The position numbers and the translations under genes are program-made. A stretch of 64,000 nucleotides of DNA from Acanthosoma haemorrhoidale (taxonomy: Eukaryota; Arthropoda; Insecta; Hemiptera; Acanthosomatidae): NCBI GenBank assembly GCA_930367205.1, contig OV884011.1, positions 125,197,910 through 125,261,909 of the forward strand, written 5' to 3'. Below are positions 36,175-48,600 of the stretch, piece after piece; positions within the stretch are counted from its first letter, which is position 1, and each line of letters starts with the position of its first letter. The notes beneath the pieces are model-generated. The model was not told where the DNA came from, did no database searches, and saw only the letters and a program-made list of their open reading frames with translations.

Positions 36175-37112
36175 CATCCATCATTAGTAGCCCATCCAAT
36201 GACACCTTATTTTAACGTCCAATTAGCATACTCCATATCCTCTCAATAGTCTTTGCAAAAAACTCCTATTAAAACGTATACTTCCAATTGTTGATTCCAA
36301 AAACCTTTTTCCTACTCACCCGTTTGGTTTCCGTCTACAACATCTCACTGCTCAACAATGTCTTCGCGTTGTTGATCACATATCCTTAAAACCAAATTGC
36401 ACTGGTGCCTTTCTGGACATAACTCAAGATTTTGACAGGGTTTGGCACGCAGGTTCGCTTTACAAGCTTAAAAGGTATTTACCATAGATCCTTTTCCAAA
36501 TCCTACAACCCTACTTCTCAAAAAATAAATTACTAATCTACAAAGTTATACTAAAGCCAATCTGGGCATCAGAAATAAATCTATGAGGGACAGCCAAAAT
36601 TCATGAGAACAGTCAATGCCCCTTATTACGTCAGCAACGAAATCCTTCATAACGATGTTAATATACTCTACATTCTTGTACTCATCCCTTCCAAGTCCAT
36701 GAGATTCCATCGAAATCTTTCCAACCACCCTCATACATTGCGCGGGTCATTGCACTGCGCTACACATGACCTGCTATAAATACAGGACAGTGGGAGACCT
36801 GGCAATGGCCAATTTATCCAATCATGTCCTGAGAGTCTGTGACTCTCGCGCTCTTGGTCAGCCAATTCCACTGGTTCTAATCCAGCGACGCGGCTGATGG
36901 AGGAGCGTGGGGTATTTCCCAAGACTCCGCTTCCTCTTTCACATGCGAGGGAGGTGACAACCATGCGGTTTGGGAGTCTCTGGGCTGTTTGTAAATACTG
37001 TATGAATAAGCGAGTGAATGAACATTTGTAAATATGGTATGAATGAGAACATTGAACACAATTACTTATAGCCCAATAAGGCAGGTTGTAATTGTATCAC
37101 AATAAAGATTTG
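36175..37112 (+). mobile_element. Jockey-like LINE, internally deleted, family A
   Basis: The plus strand reads part of a Jockey RT (about 36250-36480: FGFRLQHLTAQQCLRVVDHI, TGAFLDITQDFDRVWHAGSL). It then jumps near 36500-36620 to the ORF2 C-terminus (NAPYYVSNEILHNDVNI, FHRNLSNHPHT) and runs through the 3' UTR to CACAATAAAG at about 37104. The catalytic YADD part is missing. It shares its whole 3' UTR with 1-480. Confidence 0.75.
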
Positions 37113-38849
37113 ATTTGAAGTATTCGTAGACTAGTGTCACAGGCAGAGCATGCACTGTAAATATGATAAAATGATATGCAATGACACCATTCATTTAGAC
37201 CCACTTCTAGTGATAAGTTATCTGCTACTACATATTACTAGTAGACCCTAAATCGCCTCGTGAATTAGACCTTTTCTCGTTCGTATGTATAAAAAATTAC
37301 ATTCAGCAACGAATTTGAAAATTTAAAAATACTGCGGTGAGTCACTTGTATTACAATACTTCACCTTAAATACATCTACAATCGTAAACTATTTTTCAAC
37401 ATAGTAAGGAAATGTTTGCGCTATTTTAATAAAGTGTTATCTATATCTCACAAAATATAGGTGAGAATTGTTTTTAGTTATATTATAACTAATTAAAATG
37501 TAAGTACAATGCACAACTATGAAAGAAATATGTAAATAATGAATAGCAACATAGAAATGGTCACCGGAAATAGTTATCAGACAACTTTTCCAAGGAAGAG
37601 ATAAAGGAACTAGACCGGAGGAAGAACTAAGATAGCAAGCAACCAACATACGCCAGCGAAATCCGTAATGATTTTGCAGAACTGCTTAAAAAGATTAAAT
37701 TTATGGCAATAATTTACAAAAACCGATAAAAAATTAAATCAAAAAACAACATTAAAATAACAAAACATTAATTAGCCCAAGGTTCAGGAGGTTCGCCTAT
37801 TGTTCCCGTTTGGATTGTTTTATTTTAGTAGTTATAGACCTGCTATAGACGACGTTACTCCTACAATTTTAATGACTTCTTATAATTATAATCCACTTAA
37901 TCCCGAACGGATAATATGTACACATATTAAGATGTCCTGGATTTTTAATTTACCACCTGTAATTTTAACTTTTATTAATTTAAAATTCCAAACACGTGAC
38001 CTCTCATTTGGCTAATTAGAGCGAGCCAGCTGGCGTTGAAAAGGGAAAGGTTCATTCACGCATATCCTTCCCGAAGGGACGTACTCCCGTTCATTGTGAT
38101 AGGTTATTTTAAAATTATTGAAGAACAATTATACTACGAAATAAAGAAAATTTCCACTGATAACATAGTGGTGGGTCCGCTTCAAGAAATAGCACTGTAG
38201 CTGAAGAATCATTGGGCATACCGACGACTAGAAGAAAAATATGAAACAAGGCTTCAATGTTTCAATACATGTATTATCAGAGAGTCAAGCTCTTTAATTG
38301 AATACGCTGGTCAATATAACATAAAAGCATTTTTTTTTAAATTATTGTTTAATGAATCACCCTTTATCACTTTTCATATGGCTGTCTTTATTTTTAACAG
38401 CATCGAGGAAAGAAATGAAATCACCATGACAAATATCATGCATTAAGTACACAACCATGAAGGAAGTACAGAATGTTAAATTTAAATAGATTTTGAACAG
38501 CGACTAGAAGTTATGGTAGGTTCCCACATGCGATTTCAGTAACAGAAAATATAACATTTCAAATGGAAGTACCCCCACTTGAGCCAAAATAATTGCAGCC
38601 ATTAAATAAACGCAGTCTGTTCTTTTTTCTTCGTGACACGACTGTCGCAAATCCACAGTCAGGTATGAACTTGAGACTGTTGAGTAGCGATTAATTTTTT
38701 GCCATGAGAGAATTTTTTATTATTTATTACATTCATATTTCAATAACTATCTCCGAAAGTTTTATGATCTTCCAAATTCTTTTTTGGCTGTTAAATAAAT
38801 TAAAGTTAGTTAAATTAAATTGACAAAAAAATTGAAAACATTTCAGATC
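37113..38849. other. AT-rich span
   Basis: Nothing recognised up to the LINE target duplication. Confidence 0.5.
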
Positions 38850-38864
38850 ATCTCAAAGGCCATT

Positions 38865-38883
38865 ATTATTATTATTATTATTT
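38865..38883 (-). repeat. LINE 3' triplet tail
   Basis: ATT triplets on the plus strand, that is an (AAT)n tail of the LINE read on the minus strand, directly against the target duplication. Confidence 0.85.
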
Positions 38884-38946
38884 TGTTCCGGCATTTGTGC
38901 ACCGCGGCCTCAGTGAGACCTATTGTGCGCCGTCCATGTCCCTGTC

Positions 38947-41900
38947 CTATATATGTGACAGGCCCACGGCCCTTGCAAATCTGAGGATACCGAATGGATC
39001 GATCAGTTCACATAGTTTGGGGTCTACAATGCGATCACTACCAAAGTGAAGGTATCGCCTTCTAGCTAGGTTATCACAGTCACATATTATATGACGTGCC
39101 GTTTCTCCCTCTTTCTTGCAGAATCTGCAGATTGGTGATCCAACTATCCCCAAATTAAAGAGGTGTTTGTTTAACCGACAGTGACCTGTATAGAGTCCTG
39201 TCACACTTTTGAGTGTCCACCTGTCCATTGATAGAAGTGCTGAGCTTCTTCTCTCACAGGGTCCATCAAGAAACAGTTTTGAGTGTTCCTGTTTCTTAGT
39301 TTCTCTCCAAGAGAGTCTTGCCCTGTCCTCTAAAGCTAATTTTATACGCCTTTTAGCGTAGCTGAGGCTGATACCACATATGGGTTCAGGTGCAAGAGGT
39401 GTCTGTTCTGAGCCCACCCTTGCAAGGCCATCTGCCTTCTCCATTGCCTGTGATGCCTGTGTGTCCTGGCACCCAGTCGATTCTAACCTTATTGGCTAGC
39501 GAGAGTGTGTTTAGGTTGTTTTTGCACTCCTCAACCAAATAAGATCTGGTCGTATAGCTTCTCAGGGCGCCAATTGCAGCCTGGCTATCCGTGAAAATTG
39601 TGATCAGTCTGTTTCTTACACCCTCCCCAATTAAGGTTTGGGTACAGACATTGATCGCCATCACTTCGGCCTGAAAGACCGAGGTGTGTCTACCTAAAGG
39701 AATAGAAATCCCAGATTCTGGTTTATCTTTCCTCCATATGCCGGCCCCTGATCCGTTTTCTGTTAGTGAGCCGTCTGTATAGCAATTAATCCCATTACAC
39801 AGTTTATGTGGTTTGGTCTTTGTGTTTACCGCACAGTATAAGACGTCTGTGTGTTTCTTAACTTGTAGGTCAGAGTGCATTGACAGCACCTCGTCCTCAT
39901 CAATTCTTCTGAACAAGTTCCCATGCCCCATGTGAGTCATGACTTTGGATCTTGTTCCTGATTTCGCAAGTCTGTAAGCCACGTTCAAGGCTTGCGCTTC
40001 TACTTCTATGTGCAGTGGATTCAAGTTCAATAAGACTTCCATTGCAGCAGTAGGAGTTGTACTCATGGCACCAGTAATCATGAGACATGAGAGCCTCTGT
40101 AATTTGCCAAGCAAAGTTTTATTTTTACTAATGCTACCTCTGTGCCACCACACCATAGAGGCATAGAGCACCATTGGTCTCACTGCTGCGGTATATAGCC
40201 AGAATAACATTCTGGGTTGTAGTCCCCAGGTCCTACCCACAGCCCTTTTACATGCATAGAGGCATCGAAGTGCCTTCCTTCATAGTAGTATTCCTGATGT
40301 GTTTGGACCAGTCCAATTTACTATCCAGAGTAACCCCTAGATGCTTTACCTCACTACAAATGCTTACCTGTGTCCCCCCTATATAGGGTGGTCTAACTAT
40401 AGCATTTCTTTTGTTAGTGAAGATACAGAGATTTATCTTCTGGGGATTGATTCCTAAACCATTCTTTTCACACCAATCCCTCAAAAGATCCATCGATGCG
40501 GAAAGCAACTCAGAAATGGTTTCTGAGAACTTGCCCCCTATGAGCACAGCAATGTCATCAGCATATCCCTGTGCGTAGAACCCTGCAGAGTTTAGGTTTG
40601 TTAACAATGAGTCAACGACCAAACACCACAGTAATGGAGATAACACCCCTCCCTGTGGACATCCTCCCACTGGCTTCATCCACAGTTTGGTTTGTCCCAA
40701 TTGTGATTGTAAAATCCTATTCTCTAGCATGGTGTTTATCCAGCTAGAGGCTAAGGAACTAATCCCCTTTCTTTCTAAGGCCGATGCCATAGTGTTATAG
40801 GGTGTGCGATCAAAGGCACCTTCTATATCAACAAAGATGCCTACCATTATTTCTTTGTGAACTAGGGATCTCTCAATCCTGGAAACCAGGTGGTGGAGAG
40901 CAATTTCACAGGATTTTCCTGCCTGGTAAGCGAATTGAGCGCTATGGAGCGGTCGTTCTACCAGTATTCCATCCCTAATATGTCTGTCTATGACCTTTTC
41001 CAAGGTCTTCATCAAAAAAGAAGTCAGACATATTGGTCTGTAAGACTTGGGTTCGTCATAGGACTCTTTCCCAGGTTTTGGTATGTAACACACTTTTGCC
41101 ATCCTCCAGCTTACTGGAATATAGCTCAGTGCCAAGCTTCCCTTTAACAAGGTAAGTATAAGGGGCCTAATTACTGGTAGGCCTTTTTGTAGCAAGGCTG
41201 GGAAAATCCCATCAGTACCAGGTGATTTGAAGGGAGCAAAGGAATTGATTGCCCACTCCACTCTTGCAGAATTGACAATTTTATTTGCTTCTGCCCAGTT
41301 ACCCTTGCAACTAGTGTGTTCACAGTTGGTAGGGTCATTATTAATCGTATCCATCAGTCCGCAGCCAGGAAAATGCGCGCGCGCCAGGGCACCGAGGGTT
41401 CCCTCCTCAGAATCCGTATAGCCCCCTCCCACCCTGACGGAGCCCAATACTCCCCTGTCAGACTGCTTGGATAAGATCCTATTTACTCTAAACATGGAAG
41501 TTGTATCGTTTATTTCGGTACAAAATTTCTTCCACGCCCTTCTTTTAGCCTTTCTGACTTCTTTGTTATAATCAGTGAGTGCACGTTTATAAGTGTCCCA
41601 TCTGCCTGATCTTTTGGCCGCGTTAAAGAGTTTACGTGTAAGAGCTCTTAACTTGCCAAGTTTATTGTTCCACCAGGGACAGTTCCTGTTGGATCTAACA
41701 TTACATACAGTGTTATTATCAGTGTATGACTTAATTATTGCCTCAGTCAATGTTGAGTTTAAATGTTCCAAATGCCAGTTGCTACTCACCACTCTAGGAC
41801 AGCATTTGACCTCCTCCTCAAGCTGTGTATAGTAGGTTTCCCAGTTTGTAAGTTTGGGATTCCTATACACAGCTTCGGACGTGATGTTACCACTTAGATC

Positions 41901-41971
41901 AAATCTAATGTATCTATGATCTGAGCATGACTCTTCTTCAGAGACGTGCCAGCCTTTAACCCTTAGGCTTA
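38947..41971 (-). pseudogene. LINE ORF2 remnant: endonuclease end, reverse transcriptase, RNase H, zinc-like tail
   Basis: The minus strand is open over nearly 1000 codons apart from two frameshifts. Order: end of the APE endonuclease (CSDHRYIRFDL near 41910), RT with YRPICLTSFLMKTLEK, FVDIEGAFDRTPYN, GCPQGGVLSPLLW and the YADD active site (40554-40565), then a thumb region. RNase H follows with YTDGSLTENGSGAGIW, FQAEVMAIN, and FTDSQAAIGAL, so its three acidic residues look present. A CRFCKKEGETARHIICDC motif lies near the C-terminus, and the stop is at 38947. A 4-bp tandem duplication at 40274-40281 and one extra base at 39441-39442 break the frame. RNase H distinguishes it from Jockey elements. 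Confidence 0.88.
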
Positions 41972-41986
41972 ATCTCAAAGGCCATT

Positions 41987-43929
41987 CAGAAGCCTCTTAC
42001 TAACAATGGGACGTACCCAATATTTCATATCGAATGAGTAACTTCAGAGCAACAATACAAGTCATCTCATCGAAGTCCATTTTGATACTGATAATAGCTA
42101 CGAAAATTTAGACGCAAGTCGGTGGACCGGAATATAATTCTGCGACTGCGGCTGTTCAATCGTTGCGACAGAAAATCGCATGTGGGCGCCTAGCCTTAGC
42201 GAAAAGTCCTTACATTTTTCACGTCTAATTTAAAACTAATCGGTATATTTCGAGGTTTGGTGGGATATACTTTTAAAATTTCAGATTTAGTGAATCATTT
42301 TTTCAATTGCTATAAAGACAGGCAGACGAAAGATAATCACCCCGTACTTAATTGAAAGTAGAGCCTCTCCCTTCATGCTTTGCAATAAATAATAAACGAT
42401 TATAATATTCAGGGAAGCATCTAGTAAAATTCAATCAGCTAGACCTCGACCACTAAGCAGCAACTGTAAACGCATTTTTTATCTCATTGCAGTTATTTCA
42501 ATCCATTATTTCTAACTGAATCCAAACTTAAATCCTTAGTTTATGGAACTTTAGTCATTTTAGATTTGAAATAATATAGATATATAAGCAATATAGATAT
42601 TTTTTTTTTTTTTGGTCTACCTTTCATATCTTGACAATTAACTAAGCAAGGTCTAATGAAAGTTAACATTGTAACTGTAAATGTCAATGAGCAAGTGAGA
42701 AGCCACTGAAATAGGTAGCAAGATGCGGCTGTGAAATTAAAAATTATTTAATCGTGATGCTGAAAAGGGAAAAATTTTTGTTTCTTAATATTCGTACTTA
42801 TTTATCATCTAAGAATATTTTTAGGTATTTTTACAAATCCAGAAACCCTTGTGTTTTCATCTGTGGCCTGCCTGATCAGTATCATGAAACTCCCCTGGTC
42901 GCTGTTAAGCCCTGTTCAAACTAGAGACATATTGATGTGACGTGTTTAGAATTTAATCAAGGGTCCAGAATAGTTCCCAGGTCACAAATTTAGTATCATA
43001 CAAATTAGTAATGAATAGCCACGAAGTAATAAACTAAATGTTTAAGTAAAAATTGTTTTATCAACAAAAAATACTAAATAGAAACTAACATTACAATTAA
43101 ATAATAATAAATTTACATAGAAATATATAGTAGCAGAATTAAACTGTATTAAAAGGAAAATAAATCTAGACCATAACGCATTACATAGTCTAAAATTTAC
43201 GAGTTTTATAGATTGAAGATGATTTCAGTCCTTATAGAAGACCACTGAACAATTTAGTAAAGATATCTCCGACAGTTGCGATTCTTCAGCATACGGTTGG
43301 TTAATGGCCTGGTCTCATCTAATTCTGGAGTTTGATCGTTAGAAATCTTAAGGTCAATTTAAACCAAAAATGGATTTCGCGCACAGTATAAATTTAACAA
43401 AAAAATAGTTTTTAGGGACCAAAATAGAGTTTTCAGGGGCACAGGTCAAGACCGCGTGACCTGATTTGAATGAAATACAATCTTGGCGCGTATTTGACAT
43501 TCGTTCTACAAGATTTAAGATTTTGTGTGGAGTTTTAATAAATATTATTAAAACGACATTGAGACGATTCCATTGTATAGTATACTCAAATATTGCACAG
43601 GAAGGCTCTCAAGATCTTTAGGTTTTAGTTATAAATCGTTTAATATAAAGCTTTTAACAGCAACTAACCAGGATTTAAGTTTGTATTTTCGAATATTAAG
43701 CAACTAAGCATCATAAAACTCAATCCATCAAAACAACTATCAAACTAGGACTTGTCTTTCAAAATTACTGCCATAATTCTTTAAGGTAAATATATCAACT
43801 AAGAAAGGGAAAGTAAATACAACGGACGCGAAACTGCATAATAAAATAATATTATGAACTAAGTGGGTTCATAGCGAAATCAGTTTATTCAGAAAAATAA
43901 ATCGTCTTCCAATAGGGATTTCCGAACTT
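41987..43929. other. AT-rich span
   Basis: Nothing recognised between the LINE and the Tc1/mariner relic. Confidence 0.5.
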
Positions 43930-44621
43930 TGACAGTTGATAGCGACCATGTTGTTGAAGCTGCATCTGTCGAATTGGTTGTCATTTATTTAGTCTGTTTT
44001 GTCAAATCACCATGGACGGATACAGCGTTCAACAACAGGTGTAAACGATAAAATTGTTTTATCAATATGGGTGTTCTGTTCGGGCAACGTTCCGCGCACT
44101 TCGTCCATTTTACGGTCGACATAACCGTCTTACCGAGAGGACTATGTATTCGCAGTGTAGTGGATAAATTTGAGTCCACTGGTTCAGTAAACAACCAACT
44201 AACACCCGTACGTCGACGAAACGCAAGATCTGCTAAAAACATCGCCGCTGTCCGTGAGTGTGCAGGACAATCCGAGGCAGTCAATTTCGCGTCGCTCACA
44301 TGAACTCGGTCTTCCGCAGACCACAACTTGGGGGATTTGCGTCGTGACTTGGGCCGTAGAAAATTCAACCAGGAGCTGAAGGTAAACCATCATAGACAAC
44401 GACGTGCGTTCGCTGAATGGACCCTGGAGCAGTTAGAAACTGACCCTAATTTTCATCAAAAAATCATGTTCAGTGGTGAGGCCCATTTCTGGATGAATGG
44501 GTAAGTCAACAAACTAAATTGTCTAATTTGGGACGATACCAATCCACATGAGATCCAAGAGCGTCCAATGCATCCCGAAAAAGTCACTGTTATGGATTTT
44601 GGGCTGGCGGCGTCATCGGTC

Positions 44622-45600
44622 AAATAAAGAAGTTTACACTGATAGACTTTTCAAGAAGAATTTATTTAAAAGTACAACGAGGTAAACGGTTAGTAGATAC
44701 TGTCTTACGTCTAAGCGGGAAGAGAGAGTGTGACTGAGTGAGGACGGGTAAAATCTGGGGAAGGTTTATGTCGGGTCATCACTAGGGGGTGCCTGATCAC
44801 CCTAGCCCTGGTGACAAGTGCGGATTGTTCGAGTTAATAACCTAGACAATCGTTCCATGACGGCGTTACTATCTGACTCCATTTTATGATAGGTATGTGC
44901 CCCGACAATGCACTATGTTCAAGAGAAGAGGTACTGAGGTTTCATATAGAATTAGTTAAGTTTTCAGAGTTCGAGCGGAAACCAAGCAAGCGTCACTGAG
45001 TAAAGGTCGCGAGAGAGACTAACTGACAGGGCGAGGAGCCCTGCCTTAAGTACCCTCTCTACTTCCTGCTGGGAGGCTGCAAGGGTCTAATCCGGCGGCG
45101 GTTTACACGCACACCTGTGGCGAGGCACGTGACTGCCGCCTGCTTACCCGACCCGGGGACAAGCCCTGTAGGTAGAGAGGCCCCCAAAAGGGTTGTTAAC
45201 TGCCAGCTGGTGACCCTTTCACGTGTGACTTAGTTGGCTTCCGCCTTTTATTCCTTAACACATTCAGAATGATTTATATTTGTTTATAATACATTTAGTT
45301 CATGTTATTTTAATTTTGCTTACAATATAAATACAATAGAGTATAGGGTGATTTATCTTATGTAGTTAGCGGTCGCTACAGTTTATATAGGGAGAAATAG
45401 ATCATGCCTCCTCAGCGGGGCGTGGAAAATAGGTGGATGTTGCCTCAGTCGGTGGTCGTCATCTGGGCAATTGCTTAGGGGAGGACGAATTATTGTTTCC
45501 ACAACAAGGCCTGATAAATGAGAGTTGCCTCATCTGGTTAGGTGTTATCCGGGCCACCACTGCGCCAGCAGGGTGACTTGATTTGTTGGCTTTCGTAACT
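44622..45600. mobile_element. Insertion splitting the transposase, itself carrying a solo LTR
   Basis: 979 bp flanked on both sides by GGTC (44618-44621 and 45601-45604), breaking the transposase exactly where its reading would continue (GGVIG to GPYFF). After removing the inner solo LTR and one copy of its 5-bp duplication, about 360 bp of unfamiliar sequence remain. It does not begin TG and end CA, so its class is unknown. Confidence 0.55.
44769..45380 (+). mobile_element. Solo LTR, 612 bp, with 5-bp target duplication
   Basis: Begins TGTCGGGTCATC and ends GCGGTCGCTACA, flanked by GTTTA at 44764-44768 and 45381-45385. Same family as 18732-19611, but about 270 bp shorter because the middle is deleted or replaced. 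The TG..CA ends and 5-bp duplication fit Gypsy or Bel/Pao LTRs. No internal region is attached, as expected after LTR-LTR recombination. Confidence 0.85.
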
Positions 45601-48600
45601 GGTCCATATTTCTTTGAGAACTACGTCGGCCAGGCCATCACCATCAATGGCGAGTGCTATAGGTCGATGATTACCAACTTCTTTTGGCCTGAATTAGATG
45701 ACACGGACACCAACGACATGTAGTTTCAACAAGACGGCGCTACGTGCCACACAGCTCATGTCACATTGGACATTCTGCACAAGCGATTTGAGGGCATGGT
45801 CATCTTACGTGGAGGTGATGTGAACAGGCCACCGTGATCATGCGATTTGACCCCATTAGACTTTTTCTTGTGGAGTTTTCTTAAGTCACAGGTCTATGCG
45901 AATAAGCCACAAATCACAGCGGTCCTCAAAGCCAACATAACCCATGCCATCAGTCAAATTCAGCCTGATTTATGCGCCAGTCATGGAAAATTGGACCTTT
46001 CGAATGCGCGCCAGTCATGGAAAATTGGGCCTATCGAATGCGCGCCACCCAGCGAAGCCGCGGCGGACATTTGCACGACGTTATATTCCGTACATAATGG
46101 CATCGATAGGCCTTTCAAACGAATAAAACATTTTAATGATACCTCACATACACTTTGTTTTATTTAAATTTAAAGATAGGAAGCGCTTAATGAGTTAAAA
46201 TTTTGGAGGTCAAAAGTATTACAATAATTACCGACTTTTTAAAAGCTCTACTTTTGAGTAAGTATGGGACAATCGTATTCGTCCATCTGTCTTTATGTAC
46301 GCGTGCTCTGATATAATACTACTATTATATAAGACTATGGTTCAATCGATATGAAATTTTAAAGGTATATTACACAAACACCTTAACAGATAATACAGGA
46401 ACGGGAAACTGTAAGTTACAGTGCAGAGGTGGTAAAGAAGCACTTTTAAAGAAATACCGATAAGGAAATCTAAAATATAGTGTATTTAACGTCGTTAGAG
46501 CCAATTTCTAAGATTTTTTCTCTCGTTATTTCAGCTATTTACTTACTTTTGTAAAATAGTTTTATTTGAAAAAAAAAGATTCATTCAATCATCAATAAAA
46601 GGTCATTTCTTTTTTCATAATCATTAAGTATTTAAGAAAATTACCCGAGTATGAAAATTAGAGTCCCGTCTCTCGATAGTGTGTTATTTCGTAAAACGAA
46701 AAATATAGTAAATATGTAATTAAAAAAATAAACGGCTAGGCTACTGATTCTCAGATAAACTAGTTAATGTTTTTTTCCAATTTCAATTCTTGTGCGCTAC
46801 TTTCCAAGCCAGAATGAAGGGTACGCCATATTTTGGGGGGTCGCGTTTTAAATTTACAGACTAGCAAGTGAAAGAAAAGTCCACGTTTTGGCATCGGCGA
46901 TGTGGCTAATATAAATGCCTCAAATCCAAAAAATAAAGTCTTCTTGTCATGCCACTGCAAATAAACTCTGTTAAAGAAACCATCAACATTCAAAGAGTTG
47001 AGGCAGGTGAGGTTCTTTTCCTGTACTTTTGCAATAGTCTCCGCTTTGGATATTCATCAAACATTTCAAGTCAGAGTAATGTGTCTTTCATCAAGGCTTC
47101 GTTTTGTTCACTATCAGTTGCCCAGAAGTCTTTGAGATAGTAGCAAGGACGCCTGAGTCTAAAATAGTTTCACGGTGATAAGGGTAACCAGTACATAACA
47201 ACGATTGTCACGTTACCGTAAACAAATCAGACAATTCAAGATATTTGTTATCATATTTTTTTTTAAAATGGCTCTCATTAAATTGGTCAGAAGAATATTA
47301 ATGGGCACAAATTGATCTGTTGATTTACTTTGCCTTGTAAGAACAAAATGTAAATATTTACATTCTTTCCAAGTCCCAAGGGACAAAGGTTAACTTTGAA
47401 ATTGTCAGGGAAACCATATTTTGTCTGTCTGGTTCTTTAAGATAGCAATCATAAACATGGCTAAATCGGACAAAAGTTTTAAGGGTGTCACATCACTCTA
47501 CACTACCCTAAGTAAGTAACATTTGGATAAGCTTTAATGGCTGAAAAAAGATAAAATACGTGAAAAAAATATACATATTTACCCTACTCGGCCGGTGTAC
47601 TCGCTGCGATGCCATAATTACAGCTAGAAGTACATAGGATCCAATGGAGTATAGCAAACAGCTCTGGAGCCTTTGCGGTGCCGTATATCCATCTTGTGGT
47701 CGTTTTTTTCTAGCATACCCCACTGCATCGCACATGCGATAAGTCAGTCCTTTGTAGGATAGTGAGTAGGCCATTGAGGTGGTATACTCATCCAAGTATA
47801 ATAAGATACTTAAATAATTTAACACTCATATGGAAGTAATTGAAGACCGTTTTCTCATAAATCAAAGGACGTATACACACTTCCTCTTGAAATTCATAAA
47901 TCTGTGAATGGATGTACCCAATAACATCTATTTCGTTTGTAAATGTACGTTTTGAACCAAAGGTGGGCCAAAATGGCACTTTATCTCTGGTCATCCATCG
48001 GTACCGGAATGTCGCCACTAGTTTGAGGACATGTCACTCAGTCACTATTCTTAGAACAAGACAAAGCGAGTTCTACTCCTGGAGTCTACACATTCATCGA
48101 TTGTAACACAGGAGAAGGTTTCTTCGGCTTGGGGAAGGTAAAGGTCAGAGCAATGAAGCACATTCTTCAGCCAAATAACATGACATACCTACAAATAATG
48201 CAGCGGCTTGGAGTTAAGCCCTTTGAATTTCATTGAATGAACTTCATTTGAACAATCCAATGACCTGTTCCTTAAACTGCAGTTGTTGGAAATTAGGATC
48301 ATCTCCAATGACCCAGTGAGTACAATGATTGTACGAAGCCCCAGCATGTAAATGGTAGAGGTGATGATTCTGCCAGATTGCCTCCCGACGAGGACTCATT
48401 TAGACAATACTGTCTTTGAAGTCACATGCAAGCTTATGAATATAAGAATGCAAGGCTTGCAAAAGTCTCCTCCACATTAACTTCGGATGGGGCCAGCACC
48501 AAGATGGATTGCGAACTATCACTCACATCATACTCTCACTCCCAAGTAGAGTCCAGTTGACTCAATCCTTGAAGGGTAAAATATCATAGAAACAGAAGAA

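Larger units (their letters stand above)
38865..41971 (-). mobile_element. 5'-truncated LINE of I/LOA type with 15-bp target duplication
   Basis: About 3.1 kb bounded by identical copies of ATCTCAAAGGCCATT at 38850-38864 and 41972-41986. The minus-strand 3' end is an (AAT)n tail (38865-38883), as in I- and LOA-type LINEs, preceded by a short 3' UTR. The 5' end stops inside the endonuclease domain, so it is a target-primed insertion that did not reach full length. The perfect duplication points to a fairly recent insertion. Confidence 0.9.
43930..46170 (+). pseudogene. Tc1/mariner-superfamily transposase, broken and split by a nested insertion
   Basis: Two plus-strand pieces, 44010-44621 and 45601-46165, together read as an insect DDE_3-type transposase with an N-terminal DUF4817-like helix-turn-helix. 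Piece one, in changing frames: GCSVRATFRALRPFYGRHNR, VVDKFESTGSV, RRRNARSAKNIAAVRE, EWTLEQLETDPNFHQKIMF, and FSGEAHFWMNG, where the usual catalytic Asp of FSDEAHF is Gly. Piece two: GPYFFENYVGQ, FQQDGATCHTAH, CDLTPLDFFLW, and QVYANKPQ. Several in-frame stops and frameshifts are present. The pieces are separated by 979 bp flanked by GGTC direct repeats. A 32-34 bp unit is tandemly repeated near the 3' end (45972-46037). No terminal inverted repeats were found. Confidence 0.8.

Noticed and set aside
41227..41832. Plus-strand frames across the LINE
   Set aside because: Antisense to the well-supported LINE ORF2.
47508..48018. Minus-strand frames as exons of a gene next to INPP4
   Set aside because: No family match, and the candidate splice sites do not join the two frames.
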